Assembly: GCA_021208685.1 (NCBI GenBank)
Contig: JAJOJJ010000042.1
Span: forward strand, 1-64,000
DNA from: Saccharospirillaceae bacterium
GTDB lineage: Bacteria; Pseudomonadota; Gammaproteobacteria; Pseudomonadales; Oceanobacteraceae
Direction: 5' to 3'
Length of the DNA stretch: 64,000 nt
A program made the position numbers and the translations under genes. Below, piece after piece: positions 23,963 to 33,006 of the stretch. The number at the start of each line of letters is the position of its first letter. Position 1 is the stretch's first letter. The notes under the pieces were generated by a model. The model did not search any database, had not been told where the DNA came from, and saw only the letters and a list, made by a program, of their open reading frames with translations.

Positions 23963-24532
23963 ATGTCCATCGAACAAAGTCTGCTGCAGCGTGCGGGTCA
24001 TCAATGCGAGCTGTGTACTTCTGCCAATGATCTTTCTCCGTTTCTGGTGCCACCGCACAGTCAGCTGACCGTCGACAGCGGCGTGGTGCTTTGCGCGACC
24101 TGCAAAGCACAATTAGAAGGCGGTGAGCCGGATGCCAGCCACTGGCGTTGTCTGAATGACAGTATGTGGAGTCAGGTTCCGGCCGTGCAGGTACTGGCAT
24201 ACCGTATGCTGAAGCGTCTGTCGGCTGAACCCTGGGCGCAGGATCTGCTGGACGTTATGTATATGGAAGACGATACCCGTAAATGGGCTGAAACCAGTGC
24301 AGCGGCTGCCGGTGATGACCGTGAGCCAACCCGCGACAGCAATGGGGCGGTGTTGCAGGCGGGCGATAACGTTACCCTGATCAAAGACCTGGATGTAAAA
24401 GGTGCCAACTTTACCGCCAAGCGCGGCACCATGGTGCGCGGCATCAGTCTGACCGATAACCCGGAACACATCGAAGGCCGGGTAAACGGCACGCGCATTG
24501 TGATTATCAGCGCTTACACCAAGAAAGCCTGA
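23963..24532 (+). CDS. phnA: PhnA (YjdM)-like zinc-ribbon protein, long form
   Basis: The C-terminal 65 residues (DSNGAVLQAGDNVTLIKDL to IVIISAYTKK) match the PhnA/YjdM domain, of uncertain function despite its name. The N-terminus holds a zinc-ribbon-like part, RAGHQCELC with a further CATC, related to HNH-type knuckles. At 189 residues it is longer than E. coli PhnA. The ATG at 23963 is chosen over 23957 because AAAGG at 23950-23954 is then 8 nt away. The MITE-like element immediately upstream supplies part of that site and may supply or block transcription. Confidence 0.8.
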   Translation: MSIEQSLLQRAGHQCELCTSANDLSPFLVPPHSQLTVDSGVVLCATCKAQLEGGEPDASHWRCLNDSMWSQVPAVQVLAYRMLKRLSAEPWAQDLLDVMYMEDDTRKWAETSAAAAGDDREPTRDSNGAVLQAGDNVTLIKDLDVKGANFTAKRGTMVRGISLTDNPEHIEGRVNGTRIVIISAYTKKA

Positions 24533-24552
24533 GTTACGAAATGGATCGTGTC

Positions 24553-24580
24553 AAAAGCCGGGAGTTATCCCGGCTTTTTT
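24553..24580 (+). terminator. Intrinsic terminator
   Basis: AAAAGCCGGGA / TCCCGGCTTTTTT hairpin with a T tract after the phnA-like gene. Confidence 0.92.
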
Positions 24581-24650
24581 GTGGCTGTTATTCAGGCTAT
24601 GGTGAGGGTCATTATTCACCGTCACGCATGAGCGGATACAGGGAGTCGTT

Positions 24651-25007
24651 ATGCAGGAAAGATTAAATTACGTTGAATTTTCCAGCCGCGATCTGGCGGC
24701 CAGCAAAGCCTTCTTCCAGCAGGTTTTTGCCTGGAATTTTCAGGATTATGGCCCGGAGTACTGTGCATTTTTTGCTGCCGAAGCCGGGCTGGATGGTGGT
24801 TTTTATCTGGACCGTGAAAAAGCGCCGGCGACTGGTGCTTTATTGGTGTTTTATTCTGCCGAGCTGGAGCGCTGTCTGGCACGGGCAGAAGCGGCGGGCG
24901 CTCACATCAGTAAAGCGATATTCAGCTTTCCCGGAGGCCGGCGCTTTCAGTTTATTGAGCCCGGTGGCAATGAGCTGGCGGTCTGGTCGGATAACCCCGC
25001 AGAATAA
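24651..25007 (+). CDS. VOC (glyoxalase/bleomycin-resistance) family protein
   Basis: The 118-residue protein holds two beta-alpha-beta-beta-beta modules of the vicinal-oxygen-chelate fold: LNYVEFSSRDLAASKAFFQ at the start and FSFPGGRRFQFIEPGGNELA at the end. The usual metal ligand positions are only partly kept, so enzymatic activity is uncertain. AGGGAG precedes the ATG. It lies 110 bp before tpm, possibly cotranscribed. Confidence 0.82.
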   Translation: MQERLNYVEFSSRDLAASKAFFQQVFAWNFQDYGPEYCAFFAAEAGLDGGFYLDREKAPATGALLVFYSAELERCLARAEAAGAHISKAIFSFPGGRRFQFIEPGGNELAVWSDNPAE

Positions 25008-25117
25008 GCCGCTCGGCAGAGGCGACCAGAGTCGGATTGGAATCGGTATATCTGATCGGTTATAAACAGTCTTTGCGCCGTGTTACCGGCGTGTTGATAT
25101 TGGCAAATGAGGTTTTC

Positions 25118-25792
25118 ATGCACAGTGAATTCTGGCACGACAAATGGTCGAAAAAAGAGATCGGTTTTCACCTCGATGAGGTCAATAAGGTCCTGCTGAA
25201 ATACTGGCCGGATATGCATCTGGCGGCAGGCAGTAACGTGCTGCTGCCTCTGTGCGGAAAAACGCTCGATCTGCTTTGGCTGCGTGAGGCGGGTTACCGT
25301 GTAACAGGGGTTGAACTCAGCGAAATTGCTCTGGATGAACTGGCTGCCCGGCTGACGCAGGAGCTGAATATTGCCATTGAAAAATGCCGTGAAGATGAAC
25401 GGGTGTTTTACCGGGGCGACGGGGTATTACTGATTGGCGGTGATTTTTTTAACGTCAGCCGGGAGCTGCTGTCGCGTGAGCTGGGGGGGGATATTGATGC
25501 GGTGTATGACCGGGCGGCGCTGGTGGCGTTGCCGCATGCCATGCGCCAGCAATACCGTCAGCACCTGTATGCTCTCAGTCATGGTGCTCCGCAGATGCTG
25601 GTTACTCTGGACTACGATCAGAGTCAGATGGATGGCCCGCCGTTTGCGGTGAGCGACGCCGAAGTACACGCTCACTACGATGCGTTGTATACGCTGACTT
25701 TGGCTGAAGAGCGCGAACTGATTGAACAGGAGCCACGTTTTCAGGCCCGTGGCCTCACATCCTTTATACAGCGTCTGTATTTTTTACGCTGA
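25118..25792 (+). CDS. tpm: Thiopurine S-methyltransferase
   Basis: SAM-dependent methyltransferase of the bacterial TPMT family, linked in pseudomonads to methylation of selenium and tellurium compounds. The 224-residue protein starts MHSEFWHDKWSKKEIGFH, has the SAM-binding block VLLPLCGKTLDLLWL, the GVELSEIALDEL strand and the DRAALVALP motif. The ATG at 25118 fits the family N-terminus; an upstream in-frame ATG at 25037 gives an unrelated extension. It converges with trmO. Confidence 0.93.
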   Translation: MHSEFWHDKWSKKEIGFHLDEVNKVLLKYWPDMHLAAGSNVLLPLCGKTLDLLWLREAGYRVTGVELSEIALDELAARLTQELNIAIEKCREDERVFYRGDGVLLIGGDFFNVSRELLSRELGGDIDAVYDRAALVALPHAMRQQYRQHLYALSHGAPQMLVTLDYDQSQMDGPPFAVSDAEVHAHYDALYTLTLAEERELIEQEPRFQARGLTSFIQRLYFLR

Positions 25793-25812
25793 AAGCAGGG
25801 GCCGGACGGAGC

Positions 25813-26553
25813 TTATGCGGTTCCGTCGGTCTCCACCGCCAGTACGCAGATACCACCGCTTTGCGGGTAGTGCCAGACCACATTGATGTCCCAGAACCGT
25901 ACACCATAACGACGTTCCGGCTCTGGCTGCTGGTAGGCCGGTTTGGGGTCCTGAGCCAGGCACTGTTCAATCAGTGCCACCACATCTTCCCCCAGTCTTT
26001 GATTCTGTTGCTGCGCGGCTGCCAGTGCTTCTGTCTGCCAGTGGACGTCAACCGTCAGCGGCGCCTCGCTGGCGATGCCATTGTGAGCGCTGCTGATACT
26101 GTCGGCGTAAGGCACATAGGGTTTGATATCCAGAATCGGGGTTCCATCGAGCAGATCGATACCGGAGACCCACAGCCGTGTGCCTTCAACCTTTTCCAGC
26201 TTAACCACTGACTGACCGATGCCGTTCGGGCGGTGGGTGCTGCGGCTGGCAAACACACCTATTTTTTCATTGCCGCCCAGTCGTGGTGGCCGTACCCGCA
26301 GGCGCGGAGCGGCCGGATCGTCGGCTGGCGCCTGATGGAACTGGAACAGCAACCAGATATGGCTGACCTGTTCCAGCCCGACCAATGCTTCCGCCTGATT
26401 ATAGGGAGGCAGCAGCTCAATCACGGCCCGTGCAGCCGGTGCCAGCTGTGGCTGGCGCGGAATGGCGAATTTTTCCGCAAAGGGGGTATGTGCAACCGCG
26501 ACGGGCTGCACCGTGGTGGGATTGACTGACGCATTCATGGCAGCGGGTGTCAT
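25813..26553 (-). CDS. trmO: tRNA (t6A37) N6-methyltransferase TrmO/TsaA
   Basis: Methylates N6 of threonylcarbamoyladenosine at position 37 of threonine tRNA. The 246-residue protein has the TsaA barrel: FAIPRQPQLAP, ALVGLEQVSHIWLLFQFH, the FASRSTHRPNGIGQSVV signature with its SAM-binding residues, and LLDGTPILDIKPYVPYAD. The C-terminal extension WQTEAL to YGVRFWDINVVW is the RNA-binding part of the gammaproteobacterial type. A second ATG five codons in is possible. Confidence 0.93.
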   Translation of the reverse strand: MTPAAMNASVNPTTVQPVAVAHTPFAEKFAIPRQPQLAPAARAVIELLPPYNQAEALVGLEQVSHIWLLFQFHQAPADDPAAPRLRVRPPRLGGNEKIGVFASRSTHRPNGIGQSVVKLEKVEGTRLWVSGIDLLDGTPILDIKPYVPYADSISSAHNGIASEAPLTVDVHWQTEALAAAQQQNQRLGEDVVALIEQCLAQDPKPAYQQPEPERRYGVRFWDINVVWHYPQSGGICVLAVETDGTA

Positions 26554-26684
26554 CGTGGTTTATTCCGGCAAAAGCGGCAGTATACCTGTGCTCCGTTGAC
26601 GCACACGACCCCGGTATGATTTTGCGTTGAGCCCGGCGCTGACCTTGCCGTCGCGCGCAGGTTCCGCGATGGATGTTTCAATAA

Positions 26685-26700
26685 TGAACACGAGTGTTCA
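26685..26700. promoter_or_regulatory. Palindromic operator candidate upstream of fadL-like gene
   Basis: TGAACACGAGTGTTCA: two perfect 7-bp arms around a GA centre, in the otherwise A+T-rich promoter region. The shape suits a TetR-family regulator of lipid genes (as in DesT/FabR-like sites), but the regulator is not in the window. The remaining 335-bp gap shows no gene. Confidence 0.5.
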
Positions 26701-26888
26701 AAAGAGTTATTTAAAGCCTAATTTGTTTCAATAAGTTACCTAATGGTTACCATCTGATACAAATTGGCCGATTTTGTGCTGGCATACTGCCGCCGCATTC
26801 CGACAAACAGCAATAAATCTGTCGGTTATTCCGCCTGTGGGGTTCTCCTGACCGGGCGGCTCACGTAGCGTTTCAGCAAGGTGTTCAG

Positions 26889-28382
26889 ATGTTCAATAAA
26901 CCATCCGTTCTGGCGGTTGCCGTAGCGGCAGCTTCCCTGTTTAGTGCCGGTGTTCAGGCTTCCGGTTTTAAAATCAATGAGCAAAGCGCCAGTGGTGCAG
27001 GCCGTGCCTTTGCCGGTAGCGCAGCGGTTGCTAACGATGCTTCTGTGGTGTTCTTTAACCCGGCCGGTATGAGCCGTCTTGAGCGCTCCCAGGCCAGCTT
27101 TGGTTTTACTTACCTGCAGCTGGAAGGCAGTTTCGAAGGTGTGCGCACGGATGGTGCCGGTAAGGACAGCAATCTGGCCGTCAGCCCGACAACACCGTTC
27201 GGTGAAGCGGGTGTGTATAACGATGGTGGTGACTTTATGCCGGATAAAGTCATTCCGTTTGGCTACATCGTACACAAGCTGGATGATAAAGCGGCCGTGG
27301 GTCTGGGTATCTTCGCGCCGTTCGGCACCGCAACCGATTATAAAAGCGGCTCTCTGGCCGGTGGTTTTGCCGATGAGACTCAGCTGTCTGCCATCGATAT
27401 TCAGCCAACCTTTTCTTATAAGCTGAGCGATACGCTGTCGTTTGGTGTGGGTATTGATATCGTTTACGCTCAGGGTCTGCTGAGCAAAGAGCTGGATCTG
27501 GTGCCTTTAGCAGCGGCCTATGGTGCTGCGCAGGCGGGACAGGCAATTAACCCGGAAGATTACCGTGGTTACGAGAATACGTTTGAAGTCAGCGGTGATG
27601 ACGTTGGTTATGGCTGGAACTTCGGTGTGATGTGGGACGCCAGCCAGTCTACCACGCTGGGCTTTGCCTACCGTTCCGAGATCGACTTTGATCTGGAAGG
27701 TAAATCTGAGTTTAAGCAGTCGGAGGGTGTCGTGGCCTATGCCGATCCTGCCCCGATGATTGTCTCCGGAACCGTTGTCGATTTGCCAGCAGGTGTTTAC
27801 CCGGTTAACGGTGGAACCGGTAAGGTCGAAAAGCAGGACTCCCGTGTCCCTCTGACCGGCCCGCGCTCTGCGACCTTCAGCATTGCCCATCAGTTTGATG
27901 ACCGTCTGCAGTTATTGGCCGGTGCGACCTGGACTGACTGGTCTTCGTTCAAATACTTTGATGTGATTGCCACCAAGTCCGGCGTCATCGATGACCTGAG
28001 TGGTCTGGGTGAAAACTACATCGGTCATATCGTTGAAAAATGGCATGACACCTGGTCTTACTCGGTGGGTGCTGAGTACAGCCTGACTCAGGACTGGACG
28101 CTGCGTGCCGGTTATGCTTTTGACGCGACACCGGTTGAAGATGAGCACCGTACTGCGCGTGTACCGGATAACGACCGTCAGTGGTTGACCGCCGGTGCCA
28201 CCTACCACCTGAACAGCAGCTGGAGCTTTGATGCTGCGGTGGCTTATCTGTTTATCGACACTTCCAAAATCGATGAGTACAACTACGATCTCGACGATAA
28301 CCAGAAAGGCGCAGATAACCTGAAAGGCGAATACGATGTGAATGCGCTGGGTCTGTCTTTCCAGGCGAACTACCGTCTGTAA
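26889..28382 (+). CDS. FadL/OmpP1/TodX-family outer-membrane transporter
   Basis: Predicted 14-strand outer-membrane channel for long-chain fatty acids or other hydrophobic compounds. The 497-residue protein has a signal peptide cut after GVQASG, the conserved mature start SGFKINEQSASGAGRAFAGSAAVANDAS split over the hatch, then NPAGMSRL. A beta-rich C-terminal part ends in LSFQANYRL, a variant of the usual aromatic end. Substrate is not fixed by sequence; in hydrocarbon-using marine relatives such proteins take up alkanes or fatty acids. A palindrome at 26685 may be its operator. Confidence 0.92.
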   Translation: MFNKPSVLAVAVAAASLFSAGVQASGFKINEQSASGAGRAFAGSAAVANDASVVFFNPAGMSRLERSQASFGFTYLQLEGSFEGVRTDGAGKDSNLAVSPTTPFGEAGVYNDGGDFMPDKVIPFGYIVHKLDDKAAVGLGIFAPFGTATDYKSGSLAGGFADETQLSAIDIQPTFSYKLSDTLSFGVGIDIVYAQGLLSKELDLVPLAAAYGAAQAGQAINPEDYRGYENTFEVSGDDVGYGWNFGVMWDASQSTTLGFAYRSEIDFDLEGKSEFKQSEGVVAYADPAPMIVSGTVVDLPAGVYPVNGGTGKVEKQDSRVPLTGPRSATFSIAHQFDDRLQLLAGATWTDWSSFKYFDVIATKSGVIDDLSGLGENYIGHIVEKWHDTWSYSVGAEYSLTQDWTLRAGYAFDATPVEDEHRTARVPDNDRQWLTAGATYHLNSSWSFDAAVAYLFIDTSKIDEYNYDLDDNQKGADNLKGEYDVNALGLSFQANYRL

Positions 28383-28403
28383 CAAGCGCTTAACGGTGCT
28401 CTC

Positions 28404-28438
28404 AAAAAAGCCCGTATGGTTGTCCATACGGCTTTTTT
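28404..28438. terminator. Bidirectional terminator
   Basis: AAAAAAGCCCGTATGG / CCATACGGCTTTTTT stem with one bulged base between the convergent fadL-like and ccoG genes. Confidence 0.92.
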
Positions 28439-28458
28439 GTGGGCGCTGATCGGCCTCT

Positions 28459-29862
28459 TTACTCACGGGCGGCGATGCGTGCACCGCGCACTGCCGGATT
28501 GATAAAGTGCAGAGGCAGTTCCTGCTGATAGCCAGTGTGCTGATCTTCGATGCGCAGTGCCAGCGTCTGAGCCGGGGTATCGGTCGTGCGTTCGATATCC
28601 AGACTGTGCGCGGCGCGCTGTCCGGCGCTGAGGGTTGTATGCAGCACGGCATGTTGCTGGTCATACACGGTCAGCTGCATGTCTCTATGGCTGCGGTTGT
28701 GCAGTTTCAGGGTGTAGCGGTTGATCAGGGTGTCATCCGGCGTCAGCTGGTACAGCGTCAGACGATCACGCTCCAGACTGGCGTGTAACGGCGGTTGCAG
28801 CAGCGTGTTCAGCGTTACCACGATGAACGCTGTCGCGGCCAGCACGCCGTAGCCCCAAAGACGCCAGCGCTGCAGCGGGCTGAGTTGTTGCTCTGGCTGG
28901 TAGGTAATGAGGCCGGTGGCACGGCCAATCTGCCGCATCACTTTGTCGCAGGCGTCGATGCAGGCACCGCAGTCGATGCAGGCAATCTGCAGGCCGTCAC
29001 GGATATCAATATTGGTCGGACAGACCTGTACACACAGACCACAGTCAATGCAGTCGCCAGCGGACGTGTTGTCCGGGTTGTGTTTGCCTCTTGGTTCACC
29101 ACGGCCGGTATCGTAGCGCACGGTGCGGGTCTGGTTGTCAAACATCACCGACTGGAAGCGGGAGTAAGGGCACATATGGGTACAGACCGATTCGCGCAGC
29201 CAGCCTGCATTCAGAAAGGTGAGGGTGCTGATCAGAATCAGCCAGAACGTGGCGACGCTGCTGATATCACCCTGAATAACATCAGCCCACCACTGCGCCA
29301 GCGGGTAGAAGTAGGCAATCATGGTGATGGCGGTGGCCAGGCTGAGCAGTCCCCAGACAACAAACTTCAGTGCCCGGCGAACCTTTTGCTGGCGGGTTCC
29401 CTTGCCCTGATCCAGTTTGCGCCGCATCTGGCGTGAGCCTTCGATTTGTTCTTCCAGCCAGATAAACATAAAGGTCCACACCGTCTGCGGACAGCTGAAG
29501 CCGCACCACAGGCGTCCGGCGTACATTGAGACAAAGAACAGCGCAAAGGCGCCGCCAATCAGCAGGCCGCTGAGCAGCAGCAGGTCTTCGGACCACAATA
29601 GCCAGCCACCGATATGAAACTGTTGCGCATTAAGATCAAAGAACACGGCGGGCTTCCCCTGCCAGCTGAGCCAGGGTGTGATAAAGAACAGGGCCAGCAG
29701 TGGCCAGCCAATGACGCGACGCCAAAGACGGAACAGGCCGTTAGTGAGCCTTACCCGGTGTGGCGGTTCATCAACAACATGCAGTGGAATGCGGTTGCTG
29801 TTGTGGCGGCGGGTGCTGGCAAGTAAGGCGGAAAGCAGGGGAATGCGGGGGATCATAACCAT
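28459..29862 (-). CDS. ccoG: Cytochrome oxidase assembly protein CcoG (RdxA/FixG)
   Basis: Membrane iron-sulfur protein that reduces copper during assembly of cbb3-type oxidase in known relatives. About 467 residues: several membrane helices, the GFSCPQTVWTFMFIWLEEQ block, a ferredoxin-like pair CIDCGLCVQVCP and CIDCGACIDACDK, a further helix, and a C-terminal Ig-like domain (YTLKLHNRSHRDMQL). The frame is open to 30006, but the start at 29862 (or 29856) fits the family length and lies 24-30 nt after the start site expected from a sigma54 promoter at 29896-29911. The cco structural genes are not in the window. Confidence 0.92.
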   Translation of the reverse strand: MVMIPRIPLLSALLASTRRHNSNRIPLHVVDEPPHRVRLTNGLFRLWRRVIGWPLLALFFITPWLSWQGKPAVFFDLNAQQFHIGGWLLWSEDLLLLSGLLIGGAFALFFVSMYAGRLWCGFSCPQTVWTFMFIWLEEQIEGSRQMRRKLDQGKGTRQQKVRRALKFVVWGLLSLATAITMIAYFYPLAQWWADVIQGDISSVATFWLILISTLTFLNAGWLRESVCTHMCPYSRFQSVMFDNQTRTVRYDTGRGEPRGKHNPDNTSAGDCIDCGLCVQVCPTNIDIRDGLQIACIDCGACIDACDKVMRQIGRATGLITYQPEQQLSPLQRWRLWGYGVLAATAFIVVTLNTLLQPPLHASLERDRLTLYQLTPDDTLINRYTLKLHNRSHRDMQLTVYDQQHAVLHTTLSAGQRAAHSLDIERTTDTPAQTLALRIEDQHTGYQQELPLHFINPAVRGARIAARE

Positions 29863-29895
29863 CAGAACCTGTGAAAATCTGTGACAGGCTCCTAT

Positions 29896-29911
29896 GGCAA
29901 CCGCCGTACCA
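29896..29911 (-). promoter_or_regulatory. Sigma54 (-24/-12) promoter for ccoG
   Basis: Minus strand TGGTACGGCGGTTGCC against the consensus TGGCAC-N5-TTGCW: GG and GC have the required spacing and only one core position differs. The start codon follows at a normal distance. The gene upstream encodes a sigma54-dependent activator. Confidence 0.75.
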
Positions 29912-29958
29912 GTTGCGTGGGGTGCATAAACACTGGGATTAGGGATGAGTGTGAGTCT

Positions 29959-30013
29959 GTGGAAATGATATATCGCTTCGATATGTCGTCTTATGCGATA
30001 TATCACTTTCCAC
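29959..30013 (-). promoter_or_regulatory. Large inverted repeat, likely activator binding site
   Basis: GTGGAAATGATATATCGC (29959-29976) and GCGATATATCACTTTCCAC (29995-30013) are reverse complements apart from one extra base, with an 18-bp spacer that contains a further CGATAT. Located about 75-125 bp before the expected ccoG start, the usual distance of enhancer sites for sigma54 activators. Confidence 0.65.
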
Positions 30014-31461
30014 TACAGCAGGCCCAGTTTTTTCATCCGTGAACGCAGGGTTGATACAGGCAGGCCAAGCAGTCTGGCGGCTCCTTTGTCGCCACCGATC
30101 ATGCCGGAGCAGTAGTTCAGCGCGCGCAGGATGTGCTGCTTTTCAGCCTCATGCAGGGGCAGGGGTTGGGCATCGTGCTGCCGGTTGTTCTGATGGCTGC
30201 TTATGCTCTGCAACAGCGGTAATTGCAGCTGATCGCTGCTGAGAATCAGACCGTGTTCGAGTACGTTGGCCAATTCACGCACGTTGCCCGGCCAGGGGTG
30301 GTTCATCAGCTGCCGCAGCTGTGCCGGTTGCAGCACGGGTGCTTTACGGTTCAGACGACTGGCCAGGCGTTGCAGCAGATGGGTGGCCAGCAGCGGAATA
30401 TCGGCCTGCCGCTCGCGCAGGGGCGGGACGTGCAGCGGGAAGACATTGAGGCGGAAATACAGGTCGGAACGGAACTGACCACTCTGCACCATGGCAGCGA
30501 GATCACGGTGAGTGGCAGCAATGATACGGACATCCACCTTAATGGTGTGCTGGCTGCCGAGCCGCTGTATTTCGCCTTCCTGCAGCACGCGCAGCAGTTT
30601 TACCTGAGCGGCGGCGGATAACTCTCCGACCTCATCCAGAAACAGGGTGCTGCCGTCGGCCTGCTCAAAGCGGCCGATACGGCGCTGGTGGGCACCGGTA
30701 AAGGCACCGCGCTCGTGGCCGAACAGCTCACTTTCCAACAGATTCTCCGCCATGGCGCCGCAGTTCACCCGCACCATAGGTTTGGTTGCACGCGGGCTTT
30801 GCTGATGCAGACTGCGTGCGACCAGCTCTTTACCGCTGCCGCTTTCGCCCAGAATCAGGACACAGCTGGGCGTGGGGGCTACCTGACGGATGCTGTGCTG
30901 TAACTGCAGCATACCGTCGCTCTGACCGAGCAGCTCCGATTCGCCCTGCTGATCACGCAGCTCCTGTTGCAGGTACTGGTTCTCAGCCTGTAATTGACGT
31001 TGCAGCTGGCCGACCTGATCGAGGGCGGCCTGCAGTGAACGCTGGTGTTGCAGGCGCTCGCTGATGTCTTTGAACACCACCACCGCGCCGGTAATAACGC
31101 CATTGTCGATGATGGCGGTGCTGGAATACTCCACCGGAAACCAGCTGCCATCTTTGCGCCAGAAGACTTCCTGATCGCTGCAGGCGGTGACGCCGGTCTG
31201 CAGGGTCTGGTAAATCGGACAATCATCCTGTGGATAATGGCGGCCATCCACATGGCTGTGATGGTGAAAGCGATGGATACTCTGGCCTTGAATTTCAGCC
31301 TGACTCCAGCCGGTAAGACGCTCAGCCGCCGGATTAACAAAAGTGGCGTGACCGGCGGCATTGAGGCCATAGACGCCTTCAGACATCGCCTCAAGAATAC
31401 GCTGGTAGCGATGGCTCAGTTCGCTGTGGCTGAGTGAAGAAGGAATCTGACTGGCGGGCAT
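30013..31461 (-). CDS. PAS-domain sigma54-dependent transcriptional activator
   Basis: The 482-residue NtrC-type activator. An N-terminal PAS domain (about 15-125; [20 protein letters not shown]) is followed by a coiled coil, the AAA+ domain with Walker [14 protein letters not shown], the sigma54-contacting GAFTGAH loop and FLDEVGELS, and a Fis-type helix-turn-helix at the C-terminus ([23 protein letters not shown]). No phosphoacceptor receiver domain, so it senses a signal through PAS. It ends at the inverted repeat in front of ccoG, 7 bp from the longest ccoG frame, and probably activates ccoG. Confidence 0.92.
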   Translation of the reverse strand: MPASQIPSSLSHSELSHRYQRILEAMSEGVYGLNAAGHATFVNPAAERLTGWSQAEIQGQSIHRFHHHSHVDGRHYPQDDCPIYQTLQTGVTACSDQEVFWRKDGSWFPVEYSSTAIIDNGVITGAVVVFKDISERLQHQRSLQAALDQVGQLQRQLQAENQYLQQELRDQQGESELLGQSDGMLQLQHSIRQVAPTPSCVLILGESGSGKELVARSLHQQSPRATKPMVRVNCGAMAENLLESELFGHERGAFTGAHQRRIGRFEQADGSTLFLDEVGELSAAAQVKLLRVLQEGEIQRLGSQHTIKVDVRIIAATHRDLAAMVQSGQFRSDLYFRLNVFPLHVPPLRERQADIPLLATHLLQRLASRLNRKAPVLQPAQLRQLMNHPWPGNVRELANVLEHGLILSSDQLQLPLLQSISSHQNNRQHDAQPLPLHEAEKQHILRALNYCSGMIGGDKGAARLLGLPVSTLRSRMKKLGLL

Positions 31462-31611
31462 AACCGGGCCTCTGCTGACAGGGGGAGTCGCCGGAGTGGG
31501 ACTGACTTATTGAGTTGCCGCAGTATATCAGCTGTACGCCGCTTGTCCGAACCGGCGACGGCGGGTAGGCTTGCTGCTGTTTTTTGCGATACAGACAAAG
31601 GAAAGGACAAT

Positions 31612-32664
31612 ATGAAGGGGCAGTTGCAGAACAAACTACTGGATATGCGTGAGCGTCTGCAGGATTGGTGGGCCGATGGCGGAATGGGGCGCAGCGTGGT
31701 TCTGCTGGTGCTGGCGGTCTATCTGCTGGTATGCATTGTTCTGGGATTTCTGTGGAGCTCGGAACCGGATCTGTTCCCGGTACGTGAGCGTGCCTTACAG
31801 CGTGCCGAGGCAATGGGCGTTGAGCCGGTCGTCGGTTTTACTACTACCGCCACACTGATGGAAGTGACCGCGACACTGCTGAATAAACAGGGTGGCTACC
31901 TCAGTAATGACATGTTTCCGCCAGGCCTGTGGCTCGACAATGTGCCCAACTGGGAATACGGCGTACTGATTCAGGTACGGGATTTTACCCGTGCGCTGCG
32001 TAAAGATTTCAGCCGCTCGCAGAGCCAGTCGACCGAAGATAAAGACCTGTCGGTAGCGGAGCCGCAGCTGCACTTTGACAATAACAGCTGGGCCGTTCCT
32101 TCTTCTGAAGCGGAATACGAGCGTGGCCTGAAAGCATTGGATAACTACCTGCACCGCCTGGCTGATCCGAAAGAACCGACGGCACAGTTTTATGCCCGTG
32201 CTGATAACCTGCGCCAGTGGCTGTTTGATGTGGAAACCCGTCTGGGCAGCCTGTCACAGCGTCTCAGTGCGTCTGTCGGCAAGCGTCGCCTGAATACCGA
32301 CCTGGCCGGTGACAGTGCTGCCAGCCAGTCGACGCCGACGGATTATGATCAGGAAGTGAAAACCCCCTGGACGCAGCTGGATGATGTGTTTTATGAAGCG
32401 CGGGGCACCGCCTGGGCGCTGTCACACATCCTGCGCGCCATCGAAGTGGACTTCCGTGACGTGCTGGATAAGAAAAATGCACTGGTGAGCCTGCGTCAGA
32501 TCATCCGTGAGCTGGAAGCAACTCAGGAGCCATTGTGGGCACCGATGATTCTGAACGGCAGCGGTTTTGGTCTGTTTGCTAACCACTCACTGGTCATGGC
32601 GTCTTATATCTCCCGCGCCAATGCGGCGATTCTGGATCTGCGCGAACTGCTGTCGCAGGGCTGA
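31612..32664 (+). CDS. DUF2333 family membrane protein
   Basis: The 350-residue protein of unknown function fits DUF2333: a basic N-terminus, one membrane helix at about 28-48, a periplasmic domain with NKQGGYLSNDMFPPGLWLDNVPNWEYG, RDFTRALRKDFSRSQSQS and the C-terminal LWAPMILNGSGFGLFANHSLVMASYISRA split by variable parts. The ATG at 31612 has AAAGGA in front; a longer frame to 31510 has no such site. Divergent from the sigma54 activator and closed by its own terminator. Confidence 0.85.
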   Translation: MKGQLQNKLLDMRERLQDWWADGGMGRSVVLLVLAVYLLVCIVLGFLWSSEPDLFPVRERALQRAEAMGVEPVVGFTTTATLMEVTATLLNKQGGYLSNDMFPPGLWLDNVPNWEYGVLIQVRDFTRALRKDFSRSQSQSTEDKDLSVAEPQLHFDNNSWAVPSSEAEYERGLKALDNYLHRLADPKEPTAQFYARADNLRQWLFDVETRLGSLSQRLSASVGKRRLNTDLAGDSAASQSTPTDYDQEVKTPWTQLDDVFYEARGTAWALSHILRAIEVDFRDVLDKKNALVSLRQIIRELEATQEPLWAPMILNGSGFGLFANHSLVMASYISRANAAILDLRELLSQG

Positions 32665-32672
32665 TGCTCCTT

Positions 32673-32700
32673 TCCGGACGGATGATCCCGTCCGGATTTT
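32673..32700 (+). terminator. Intrinsic terminator
   Basis: TCCGGACGG / CCGTCCGGA stem with a six-base loop and TTTT. Confidence 0.8.
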
Positions 32701-33006
32701 CCCCTTCGTTATTCTCCTGTCAGGCCGCATTTCGGCGGCTTAAAACCGGCATCGATCTCCGCTTTGGCCGCTGCTGAGCAGGCTTCCGCCAGGTGGCGCA
32801 GTCTTACCCTGTGCAGCGAACTTTACATAATGTTTAGTTGATCCGTAACTTATTGAAAAACATAGGAATATTCGGATTTCGAAGATGCTTATGGGACGAT
32901 CGTTCGTCACCCAAGTAGCACGGCAGTTTTGATTCTGTTATCTTGCACGTCCGTATCACCCGTAGTCCGTACGTATAACAACAATAAAAAAATTAGGGAG
33001 AGTCAG
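32701..33006 (+). other. Upstream region of the surface-protein operon
   Basis: About 300 bp without a gene. It is A+T-rich near 32820-32880 and contains GACGATCGTTCGTC at 32894-32907, a short inverted repeat that could be an operator. AATTAGGGAGAG just before 33007 is the ribosome site of the first gene. No promoter could be fixed. Confidence 0.4.

Noticed and set aside
30223-30621. Plus-strand frames inside the sigma54 activator and other GC-rich genes
   Set aside because: Antisense shadows of well-supported genes with complete domain motifs.
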